In this document: in pieces, positions 22,155-33,300 of the stretch
How the letters are laid out: each line of letters begins with the position of its first letter
Position numbering within the stretch: the first letter of the stretch is position 1
Source of the DNA: Spongilla lacustris
Taxonomy: Eukaryota > Porifera > Demospongiae > Spongillida > Spongillidae
DNA: 64,000 nt
Reading direction: 5' to 3'
NCBI GenBank assembly: GCA_949361645.1
Contig: OX442431.1
Location: 6,663,160 to 6,727,159 of the forward strand
Translations under genes and position numbers: made by a program
The notes under the pieces: generated by a model
Seen by the model: the letters and a program-made list of their open reading frames with translations, nothing else
The model's database searches: none
What the model was told of the DNA's origin: nothing

Positions 22155-23790
22155 ATGTCCTGTGTAGGTCTCTTCGTTGTAGGGAAGGACACGCAAGTGC
22201 CGCTCAAAGATGTGTCCGTCGATGCCCACATCAATGGGTTCTTGGTAGGACTAACCTCCGTGCTCAAGTACTCCAACGTGGGAGCGGATCCAATAGAAGT
22301 GGTCTTCAGGTTTCCCCTGGAAGAGTCCTTTGCTGTCGTCGCTCTCGAAGCGGTCATCGATGGGCGAAAGGTGAAAGCCATCGTACGAGAGAAGGAAGAG
22401 GCTCGTCAGATGTACAGCGATGCCATTGCCAGCGGCCACTCCGCTGCTTTAGCCGAGGAGAAGACGGCAGACATATTTAGCATCTCTCTAGGTAATCTGC
22501 CTCCTCAGAAAGATGCGGAGCTTCGCCTGAAGTTAGCGGGAGAGCTTCCGTTGGACGCGGAAGGCGGCGTGCGCTTTAGCCTTCCCGCAGTCCTCAAGCC
22601 TCGATACACGCCTCTCGGTTCCACTGATCCTTTGGCCAAGACGCAAGCAGCCGCACAACATGGATCAGCACCAGCCGTGTTCAGCTTCCATCTCGACGTA
22701 GCCAGTCGAGGAGTGTCTGACATTACCTCGCCCACTCACCAGTTGAGCAAGGAGACGAAAGGTAGTGTAATCAAGGCCTCGATTAACGAGGGGCAACCCC
22801 TAGAGAAGGATTTGGTGGTAGTTGTCACGTACAAGAGTCCCTATGAACCCAGGGCCATTGTGGAGAATGGTGAGAAGGGTTGTAGTAAAGACTCCATGAT
22901 GTCTGGCCCTGTGGTGATGTTAAATTTCTTCCCACAATTCAAGAGCACCAAAGCTGCCTGTGAGTTCATCTTTCTGGTTGACCGCAGTGGCAGCATGGAT
23001 GGAGAGTTCATCAAGAGTGCTCGCGAAACACTGATCCTTTTTCTGAAGAGCATTCCTCCAGGCTGCTCCTTCAACATCATAGGGTTTGGGTCCAACTACG
23101 TTTCACTGTTCCCATCGAGTGTATCATACAACCAGGAGAACCTGGACACAGCCATCCAGCACGTTGAAGTCTTGAAGGCAGATCTAGGAGGCACAGAGCT
23201 GTTCCCACCTCTCCAGTTCATCTTTAGACAGCCTCTCCTTGAAGGTCTTCCTCGCCAGGTGTTTGTCCTGACTGATGGTTCTGTGAGCAACACAGAAGCC
23301 TGCATCCAGGAGGTGAAGAGGAATGTTAGTACAGCCAGGTATGTATAATACTTCCACTTCACACACTTGTATGTGACGAAATTTTAAATGGGTGTGTGGT
23401 CACGTGAGATACTAATTCATGCATGCAGGTGTTTCACATTTGGGATTGGGTCAGGAGCATCCACTGCACTGGTTAAGGGACTGGCTCAGGCAGGAAATGG
23501 AACAGCTGAATTCATCCAAAGTGGAGAGCGACTACAGCCTAAGGTATGACACACTAATACTGTTGGGGAGAAATAAAGTCAGAAAATTGGAATGCCCATA
23601 TATGGTTTACTCAGTGATACAAGTTTTATATTAATGAGTGCATTCAGTAGTTCATGTAACTAATTCTTTATTTTAAAATGACAAAGAAAAATGACCAGTG
23701 TACTGGTACATGTATCAAAATGTTGGTCAATATGAATTGCAGTGTCACCCAATAATACCATGTATGGCTACTTTTGATAGTGGATATGTT

Positions 23791-23821
<31 letters not shown>

Positions 23822-24979
23822 ATTCTCCACTCTAAATGCAGAAGTCTTCTACTCTTTATTAACTGGTACAAACTGTCATTTCAGGTCATTCGTAGCCTCA
23901 AGCAGGCCCTGCAGCCATCAGTCACTGACCTCAGAGTGGAGTTCCAGCTTCCCCATGGCTTTGAGGTTACACAGGCCCCCTCCAAACCCCCTGTGCTGTT
24001 CAGTGGGGACAAGGCTGTGGTCTATGGGATCCTAAAGGGACCCTCTGAGCTGATGTCCCCAGTGGACTGCACTGCCTCTATCAAGGGTCGGACCCAGGAC
24101 CAGCCAGTGGAGTACTCCATTCCATTTGAAGTACCTGGCAACAGTCCCTCCTTCCCCATCCCCATCATCCACCACCTTGCAGCCAAGGCCCTGATCAAGG
24201 ACTGGGAGAGGGATGGAGGGGACAAAAAGTCTCAGATAGTGAAGCTGAGCATTGAGTCCAGTGTGGTGTCCAGTCACACAGCATTTGTTGCCATAGACGA
24301 GAACGACAAGCCTATCCAGGGAGCAATGAAGATGTGGGACCTGACTGCCACAGTGATCCAACCACAAATGGTTCCTTTGTCTTCCAGTTCAAGTGCTTCG
24401 ATGGTTGGGTGTGTACGTAGGAGTGCAGGACCAAGGCTCACCTCTTCTCGTGCTGCTATGACTAGTGGGGGAGGTGGGGGTCCACCTCCCCCTCCTGGTG
24501 GTGCATACCCTAGTCTTAGTATGGCATGTCCACCTATGGCCAAAGGCGCGTCTGGTGGATCTGGTGTTTCGTGGCGGAAGGATTCATCCCAATCTCCAAT
24601 CCAAGCTAAAAAGAAAGAGAAGAAATCACAGAGAGAATCGTTGGGCTCAGGTTCTGTTGGTGATGCAGACCCCTTGTCTGGCCTCATATCCCAGCAGCAA
24701 GCTGATGGCTCATGGAGGTTGGATGATGTCACTGCAAAGCTGCTCTCCAAGAGCCTTCAGGAGCTGAAGGGTGGGTGTCCCGTCACATGTGAAGGGGGAG
24801 TGTCCACCCTATGGGCCACTGTCCTGTGTGTTGTGTACCTGGAGGTGAAGCATGCATCTCAGAAGGACGAGTGGGAGCTGATAGCCATGAAGGCAGAGCA
24901 GTGGTTGGGTAGTCGGCCCCTTCCTGCCGGAGCTGACCTCAGCACATTGAAAGCTGCCGCCATGAAAGTTGTTCATTAG
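22155..24979 (+). CDS. VIT and VWA domain protein, VWA5A-like, 3 exons
   Basis: Exons are 22,155-23,338, 23,429-23,543 and 23,885-24,979. Phases match, giving 797 residues; human VWA5A has 786. Residues 1-130 form a VIT (inter-alpha-trypsin inhibitor) domain starting MSCVGLFVV and ending with PAVLKPRY at about 150. The VWA domain follows with an intact MIDAS: FLVDRSGSM (DxSxS), the Thr of GGTELFPPLQF, and LTDGSVSN. Exon 2 encodes the family hallmark CFTFGIGSGASTALVKGLA and GTAEFIQSGERLQPK. The C-terminal third carries a Gly/Pro-rich linker (GGGGGPPPPPGG), a basic stretch, then DPLSGLISQQQADGSWRLDD as in VWA5A. No signal peptide is seen, so it is probably cytoplasmic. The role is poorly known; VWA5A is a candidate tumour suppressor and metal-dependent adhesion scaffold. 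It is the cleanest gene in the window. PARP4 shares VIT-VWA but lacks this tail. Confidence 0.93.
23793..23818. repeat. (CA)n in VWA gene intron 2
   Basis: About 13 CA repeats inside the 341-bp second intron. Confidence 0.9.
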
Positions 24980-27570
24980 TTTTTTCTGATTGTGTTAGGC
25001 AAAGCATGATCAAAAGCATGTTTGAACATTAAAACATAATACCTGCGCATAGAATACCATGCATTGTGATTGATTTTTACCTATTTACAGTCTTAAGCTT
25101 GCAAGTGTACAATTCCTCTTTTTATGCAGATGCATCTGTTCTAATTAGTCTATGTACAGGGGGTATGTATTGCTCTCAAATAATTTAAGTATATATATAT
25201 ATTTTGCAAAGTGTTGTCGTGTAATGTCCCTGTTGTCGTGTGGGTAGATTTGTTCCTGACATGTGTACCCCGCTGATGCTCTTGACAGCTACAGAGAGTT
25301 GGAAGCCTATCTATCTATTGATGTGCACATATACACACATGCGTAATGGATGCAGGATTTATTGCCTGTACTATTCACACTCTGTCTCAAACAGGGGATA
25401 CTGCGCATTCTCCCCCATGGGTGCCAGTATGAAGCAAGGCAGCACACCTTTGTGCTGGGTATGGCAACACCATGAGGCCATTACATAGCTACCAACAACT
25501 TCATTCTCCTTGTTTGTCAAGAGTTATAAGGAATGCGATTTCAAGTGCCTAAATCTTTATTTATTTATTTTTTAATTTTTATATATTTATTTAAATAATG
25601 GGACACCTTGAGGAAGAACCAGGGGGGGTATTTATCCATAACATGTTACATGTGTCTGCTGCACAACCAAACACACTACTCTGTGCTATTGATGGCAAAG
25701 ACCTTCAAGTCTCTATTGCCAAGCACAGTAACCTTGTCCAACAGCTCAAGCTCCCACACTTATCAGGCCAACACGGAAGGCTGACAATCCACATACAAAT
25801 ACATATATAGCACACCACATGCACAAACATGCAAATATTTACACATACACACACATTTGTGAGTGTGAGAGGAGTGCAACTGTATCTAAAGACCTATATA
25901 AGAGCCATGATGGGTAGTGAATCTGTCATTATCCGCTTTTACTAGCAAATTGATTTAAAATCATGCTGACTAAACCCTTCAATCATGTGAATTATTAATC
26001 ATTACATAGTGTTTCTCAATCAAGGAAAATTGTTTATAAATCTACAACAAGCAGGTAATTAACTGTTAATTGTTAGTATTTCTAACAGCAAAAGAAGACA
26101 TGCTGGTGAAATAAATTAATTTATTCCAACTCCATTAGCCTTTGATGCTCTGCATATGTTTGATGCTGATGTGTGCCAGTGTTTCCTTAACTGTATGGCA
26201 TGATGCTTCATGGTGTCAAGCAATGTGTCTGTCTTTATTTAGTTGACCTGCAGCTAACAGCATTGTAGGAGAGTGTACTAGTGGTAATTATTCAGTTATC
26301 TAGGATCTACATTATTTAGAATCGCCTGTAGTACCTAAGAGTCTGATGGATTCTAAATCATGTTGATCAAAATGGTTTCAGTGTCTACATGTTTGTAACA
26401 AGCATTGTATAGGCATACCAGAAGATGGTGTGTGGGTGGTTTGCATCCTGTTCTAGAAATACATTAACAACTGAATTGTATATTCACTAGAATTGTGATA
26501 GTAAACAAACAGCAAACAATTATTGGCTGCTGCCTGAGTTATAAACAAGTCTAGGGAGTGACCACACAGCAGCGCAGCCTGCCATCATAAAATGAACACT
26601 GTTCAGCTTATCATCAGGACATTAGTGTTGAGTGTGGGCATGTTATTAGTATTGGTTGTGTAAGTAACCATATGCTAGAACAGGTGCTGTATCTAAAAAT
26701 AAATAAATAAAATCACAGGGTCAGCCTAGTTATCACATAATGTATGTAACTGACCAAGTGCTCTTGATCATTGGGTGGCTGCTGGTACTTCTTCGGTTGA
26801 GAATCGAGGACAACATCAAACAATGGTGGGGAGCTGGCAACTACAACAGCATCATACGAAGAGGGAGGCACCTATAGTTATGTACATGAAAATCAGGTGA
26901 GATTCTTACCAACTACGCACTGCAGATGCAAAGACTGAAAAATTGGTCTTTGTTAGTGCTACCTATTGCCTAGTCCCAGCAGTATACCACATCACTTCTC
27001 TAGAATGAAATATAAATCCCTTGCTAACGACTAACTTCTCACCATCATTGCAAAGTCTGATACCCCTTGGGGTTCAAACCCACTGTGTCTTTTGGCAGGA
27101 GCTAGGATTTGTAGAGGAGTATGAATTCGAGTACACATGATAATGAATACACAAGTGCTAATGCATAATGAGGTGGGGGGCTGATGAGTTACATTATGAG
27201 CCAACCAGGCACAATTCTATTTCTGCTGATGTTACATGTATGGTCTGCGCATGCCTTCATCATCCAACTAATATTGGCAAGTTTTGCAAAAGTGGCTTCC
27301 CTTGAATTTACAGAATGGGGAGTTTAAAGTGCGCAGAAGCAATACCATACATGCAGTTTTAATATAAGGCTACATTGCAGTGAGAAGGATTTAAATTGTT
27401 TTGTAATCAGTATTAGCCCTTTCAATGGATGGGATGAAGGAAACACGTTCAACACCCTTATTATGTGACATTTTGAGACCTATTAATAGGCATAAAGGGC
27501 TTAAAGTGTTCCTCATTATATGATCCAGAGGTAAATATAACACTTCTTTTAAAATGGGGATTGTGGGTAG
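24980..27570. other. Intergenic, no gene recognised
   Basis: AT-rich. Likely holds the 3' UTR of the VWA gene ('attaaaac' at about 25,030 is a weak polyadenylation signal). An 'atttattta'-rich stretch lies at 25,555-25,600. The small open frames (up to about 80 codons) match nothing known. Confidence 0.5.
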
Positions 27571-27572
27571 TC

Positions 27573-27830
27573 AGCAGCGGTGTAGGAAGGAGTTTAAAGG
27601 TGGGGGCAAACTTTGATGGTCATCATGCTTTCAAAAAGGCAGTTGCAATGAAACACTTATTAATAATTTAGGTAGGTAATTCGTCATCGAAGCATTGTGA
27701 GCAAAAGGTAAGTTTCGCTTGGTTTTTAATAAAAATAAAATAGTACGTATAGATACACTGTAGTATCGCTGGTGTAAAAGTGGGGGGACAGTTGCCCCCC
27801 CCCCCTGCTTCCCCTTTTCCTACGCCACTG
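27573..27830. mobile_element. Short TIR element, AGTGGYGTA ends
   Basis: The left end 'cagcggtgtaggaagga' pairs with the right end 'cttttcctacgccactg'. It is about 255 bp long, non-coding, with a C run near the right end. The ends are like those of the 19,897 element, so probably one non-autonomous superfamily (hAT-type ends are a possibility). Confidence 0.6.
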
Positions 27831-27889
27831 TAGTGTCATCTATCTTAGCAATTAAACTGGTAATATGACAACATTTTTTAATTATGACA

Positions 27890-28210
27890 TCAAGGTGAGG
27901 AAGTATCTCAATGCTGGATATTGATGACTGCTAGCAAGGGCAAGAGGCATGGGATGAAGGGTGTTGCAGGAAATACCTACACCTGTTCACACTGATGAGC
28001 AAGGTGGTTAGCACAGTACTTCAAGAGCAGGTGAGTGTGTGTGGATGGTACAGGTGGTTGAGAGTGTTGTGCTTAAGCTACATGTGGGAATATGTCTGCA
28101 AACATGGTGTATACAGGAAGTATATGTTGCCTTCCATCTAGTTTACAGAGTGGTGCCTCTCTCGTTATGACAGGAGGTGTCATATTCCTGACCATCCCTT
28201 TGCACTGTTT
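27890..28210 (+). pseudogene. LANC-like pseudogene, two decayed exons
   Basis: About 27,897-28,032 matches the LANC-like exon at 55,011-55,187 ('gtgttgcaggaaat', 'cctacacct' and 'gtacttcaa' blocks) but with deletions and stops. About 28,144-28,217 matches exon 55,665-55,737 and still reads EWCLSRYDRRCHIPDHPFAL. The intron upstream of it is also conserved ('atatgtctgcaaacatggtg'). This is therefore a genomic duplicate and not a retrocopy. Its last exon is found nearby in inverted orientation. Confidence 0.8.
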
Positions 28211-28555
28211 GGAAGGTGAGGATATATATTGGTATACATCCATGTGCAATGTATCCAAACCTGGTTCACATGCTTTGGCATACATTTGTCCAACTCCTGC
28301 TTTCTGTGAATATCCAAACTTTTCTTGTCAAGTGTAAGGCCCAACATAATATCTAGCTAGACCCTGCTCTGTATATAAGAAGGTTTTACAATGGCAAATT
28401 CAGCCATAGTACAAAACTGCAGTCCCCCTTACACTAGCAAGGCTATAAGTACGCGTATTCACCTGTATCCCTACATAGCTCATTATACCACACAGCACAA
28501 AGGCAGCTAAGCACGTCACACGTTTTCTGCTCCACCCACTTATTGCTCATGATGT

Positions 28556-28650
28556 GCTTTTATTGGAGGGCAGCTCCAAGGCTGGGTAGAAGGCATGTGT
28601 TGGATCATGGGCCATGTCAGTGTAGAACAGGGCTGTTCCACCTAAAGCGA
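28556..28650 (-). pseudogene. LANC-like pseudogene, last exon, inverted
   Basis: On the minus strand this reads GGTALFYTDMAHDPTHAFYP then ALELPS. It matches the terminal exon at 55,872-55,969 and part of its 3' flank (an AATAAA overlapping the stop region and 'catgagcaa'). It faces the two other exons at 27.9-28.2 kb, so an inversion broke the duplicate. Confidence 0.8.
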
Positions 28651-28659
28651 TTTGAGGAC

Positions 28660-30380
28660 TATTAATACAATTATAATGATCTGAGTGACTGATAATTATA
28701 ATAATATAAGTAAATAAAAACATTCCATTGAGAAATTTGGTGGTACATAGAATCTGAAGGCACGGCAATAGTGGTAAAAATAAGGTAAAATGAAATGATC
28801 CTATATTTATCACAAGGTAAGGCAACGACAAAAGTGCTGAAATTTTTTTGTGTTTGTTTACAATTTCACCCTTTTTACACCATGCCTTAGAATCATGTAT
28901 ACCATAGACATAATGTTTTTATTTACTTGTTTGATGGACTATTGTTCTAAATGTACTTAGTCCCAGAGTATACACCACAACTGAGAATTGTATACAACTG
29001 AACACAGCCTTGGCACTACCCTCTGTTGCCTTGATGACACTACAGCCCCGCCTCAAATCCTCTGCCACCTCAAGTTTGGCTTCCTTCATGGCCCTGTTCT
29101 CCCCCTGCACTGAGGTCTTGTCTGCCGCTATCTACTGCACATATGTATGATCAAATAACCTTCTCACTATATGGATTTTGTTTATTTTCTCCCGCCAGCC
29201 ACACATATGTATATGATAACCTTCTTCCCTTCCCACACAATAAACAAAAATCACATGATTAAAATGTACATACGTATGTATAATTTATATAGGTACTGGA
29301 TACACAGAGATACATGCACTATATACACTGCACGTTACTTGTGGTGCCCAATACAGAGGCAGCATTGCCGTGCTGTAGTGCAATGGACACTCTTTGGAGA
29401 AGGAATGAGAGGGACTGGGGAAAAAACAATGCACATCTTAGTAATAAAAAAAAAAAAAGATTAATCACAGGTACAAATCTGCTTGTGCCATGCATGGTGT
29501 CTATTATGTTGTGTGCTTGATTTAATAATGTCTAAATACGCTTATTTTCTGTTGCAGATTTTCAAATGAGAATGGGTTGCCAAGCGTATAGACACATCGT
29601 ATACCTATAAGCATAATAAATTGGACCATGTGCTACTGGTGTCTGGTAATTAGCTTCAACTTCTGAGCATATTGAACGCATTGACTGAACTACATAACAG
29701 CTACAGATAAACATGCATTTAAATGTATTTGTAATTGTTTCACTTTAGAAATAGCAAAAAAAAAGTTACATGGAGAGCACCTTACACACACTTGGATAGG
29801 CAAACTGAAATTGTTGCAGAATTGCAACCTTGTGCTTCAGAAAACATAACCCCTTATGATGAGTTACAGCAGAAGCACCAATGCATTAAATATTTATCCT
29901 CCTATTACATAGCAGGCAAGGAATCATACCGATTTCTCTGCAGAACAACAGTTCAAATGTATTATACCTGCCTGCAGACAGTGATGGGACAACATGCAGA
30001 AACGCTTTATGGCAAGTTCATGCAGTGGAAAGTGGCACTCCTTGAAATCAATTGGGCGCCATCCTCGTGATACGGACCGACAGTATTTCACATACAGACG
30101 TCGGTTCAAATGTCTGCTGCTGTGTACAGCTGTACACACAATACATATGCAAGCACATAAATATTGACTTCTTATTCACAGCAACGCCCACTTTACTTCT
30201 TGGAATCATTAGTACGCCATCCTGGTCAAGGTTAGACCGGGCTGACATTTCCGTGTAAACAGATGTCCAACAATTAAGGATGTTTTGCTTTATGTACATG
30301 ACTGTATATATACATATCGGACCAGCTGGTATTTATAAATGTACTGAGTCTAAAACTAGCGCCATTCGTATGCTTCGTTT
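28660..30380. other. No gene recognised; one open frame at about 29,749-30,070 (+)
   Basis: The plus-strand frame beginning after 'ttcactttag' runs about 107 codons (for example LQQKHQCIKYLSSYYIAGKE) and ends at a stop at 30,068-30,070. It could be a terminal exon or chance. No family was recognised and no supporting exon was found upstream. Confidence 0.3.
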
Positions 30381-30385
30381 TCAGT

Positions 30386-33300
30386 ATGCATGTTGTACTA
30401 TTGGCTGCTGTTTTGTCCTTAGCAACTGGGTCCGGGTTTGCAAGAAGTGTGTACCAAGGTAAAAAAAATCATGTTATAAGAGACTCGATTAATTTGCACA
30501 ATGTGCAGCTCCACTTTTCGATGAAGATGCGACAGATTGTATCGAAGGAGAATACATTGTGAGGCTGAAAGATCATCTTACAGATGACGAAGGTATCAGC
30601 ATTTATAAGAGTATATTTCACTTGTGTGTGTTTCCATGTAAATTGCATCACAGTCTCGGCTCATATTGATCACGTGAGAACTCAAGCCGTGTTGGAATAT
30701 GCTGAAAAGCAAGAAGATATTTACGCCACAGCGGTCGAATCGTTTGAAGAGCAGAAAGACACAAATATGCAACCTGATGTCATCTTGAACACACACTTCA
30801 TCGAAGACATCAAAGGATACTCAGCTCGCTTGAGTGACAGGTAAATCGACTCTCGTGAACATGGACATAATAATTCACATGTACATGTAGACTGAGAGAC
30901 AACATACACCACATGAAGGAAGTGAAGTACATCAAGAGAAACTGTATCATGCGAGCAGGCAGCTGCAAAGTAAGACCTAAAGCTGAATGGGTGAGTTAAT
31001 TTGGACATATTTATATATATAATTATTGCACTAGCTCATTTGCACATTTTCAGGGACTCATAAGAACAACTACAAGATATCCATCTCCAGCGTTGGATTT
31101 TTACGAATGGGGCAAGTAATTGACGATAACATGTTGCATATGTTATACCCCGAAAATTGTTTTTGAAATTCTGCTATTCATTAACATGTTTAGATGCTAA
31201 ATGATTCAGACATATACAATTGTTCGATGTTAGTGGCTATTAAATTTGCCATTATTACTTTTATATAATATTATAGACAGCGATGCAGCTGGGAAAGGTG
31301 TTGTGGTCTACGTGCTTGATTCGTGAGTACCAATTTAATGTCAATTCCAGTTGTGTTGTTACCAGAGGGGTATCAGTTTACTTTTGTATTTATTTAGTGG
31401 TATTGATATTCATCACAAAGATTTTAATGGACGAGCAAAATGGGTAAGTGAATGTAGATACAATGCATTTAGTATCATTTAAATAGCTTCAAATTAGTAT
31501 TCAATAATTATTGCACATGTAGATTATTTTCTATGCTTTCCATTTACATTCCATGTATTAAAGTATAAGGAAGCAGACTTCTTTAAACATTCAGATGAAG
31601 CAGAAGACCTTTATGGACATGGAACTGCTGTTGCTGGTATTATTCTTCATCACTGCAGCGAGGTATTTGTGAACTGAGTATCTCTCTCTGAAGGTATCAT
31701 CATGTCAGAAACATATGGAGTCGCAAATGAAGCAACAGCCATTTCCGTTCGTGTGGGGGCTAACAAATGCATACGTAGGTGAGATATAATTGTCATATGC
31801 TGATTTAATTATGCATAGCCACTGTTTCCTTTAAATTTCTCACTTCATTTTCATATTACTATATAAATAATATACGCTTCAAGTACATTAGCTTGGAAAA
31901 GGAAGTGTAGAGTGAAAGTTGGGTTTTCATCCCTCTGGTGGTAGAGTCTTTTGGATATTGGGGACCAGAGGTAAACTCACTTGGCAACTATCCATAAATG
32001 GAACGCATGCACACACCAATAGAGAGGGCGAGACAGAGATACAGACTCACAGATATAGACATCTACATTTGTACTTGTGTTACATCACTCCCTCCATATG
32101 TTTCTTGTGTCCTCACAATATATATAATCTCAATATCGTTCTGGAGGTTGATCGTTGCGACATGGGTACGTCCTGCCTGTTTTATTGTGATTTTCAACAA
32201 TGACTTCAGATGGAACTGTGTCATGTCCTGGGGGCATAGGTACATCTGCCTCCAAGACAGAACCCTGTGTTGCATCTTCCTGCTCTTGACTGACAGATTC
32301 ATTTTCCAGCAGATGCCCTGCATTCTCTCGCCTCCATGATTCACATGCATCATACTCACACTTAACTCATGTGTAGCCTGCATTATCTTGCAAGCAATTC
32401 TTTTTGTTCTTCAGAGACTTTGCATGGTTCTTTTTCAGTCAAGTTGATCTCAAATTCTACTGGGCAATCAGGCATTTGTTGCTGCCAATCAATTGCATTC
32501 TACTGATTTCATCAATGTCTGTGTAGAGGCCACGCCAGAAAGATAATGACATGTGACTCAAACCTCTCTAGACAGCAGGAGTACACTGTATCACCAACCT
32601 GGAATTGGGTTTCTTCACTTCTTGATTTAGTGTGAGCATTTGCAAATTGTTTCTCTGATGTTTAATAAGTCTCTGAAGGACCTCAGCAAATGCTGCTTAT
32701 GCAGATTGGTGCTATGTGTGCACTGTTTTTGCTGTGTACGACCGATTAAAAATAGCATCCACCGATAAGGTAGGTGAGCGACCAATCATTACAGAAAACC
32801 TAATAGAGTCATAACTGATGTTCGGTATGCAAACGGAACAGTGAGTCTGCAGATGATCATCACAGTCCTTTTGGTGGTCTGCAACAATCTTAGAGAGCAT
32901 TGTGTCTAAGGTTTGGTTGAAATGCTCGACTTGCTCAAGCCTTGAACAGAGGGACTGTATAGGTACCTGCACACACAACATTAGCACCTTGATCGCTATG
33001 CAGATAATGTGGCATGCCATAGCAACAAATAACTTCATCAACCAGTACACTCGCTAATGTGAGACTATCTGTGGACTTCTATGGGAACAACCCACTTGCT
33101 ATACAGGTCTTTCACCACCAGGATATAATGTCCCATAATGTCCCATCAAAAGGGTGGTTGCTACTCAGTAGATAATGGTGCCAATGGGAGCATGCTGAGT
33201 TGGAACAAGCTAGGGTTAGTTTGCTTTTGACACCTCTCACATTATTGGACAATATTTCAAACATTTTGTTCACATCCTTGCCAGAAGAAGCATTCCTTAA

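Noticed and set aside
31110..31281. GC-AG intron after subtilase exon 5
   Set aside because: A standard GT donor two bases further on together with the downstream 'acag' acceptor keeps the frame and gives WGNDAAGKG, so the non-canonical donor is not needed.
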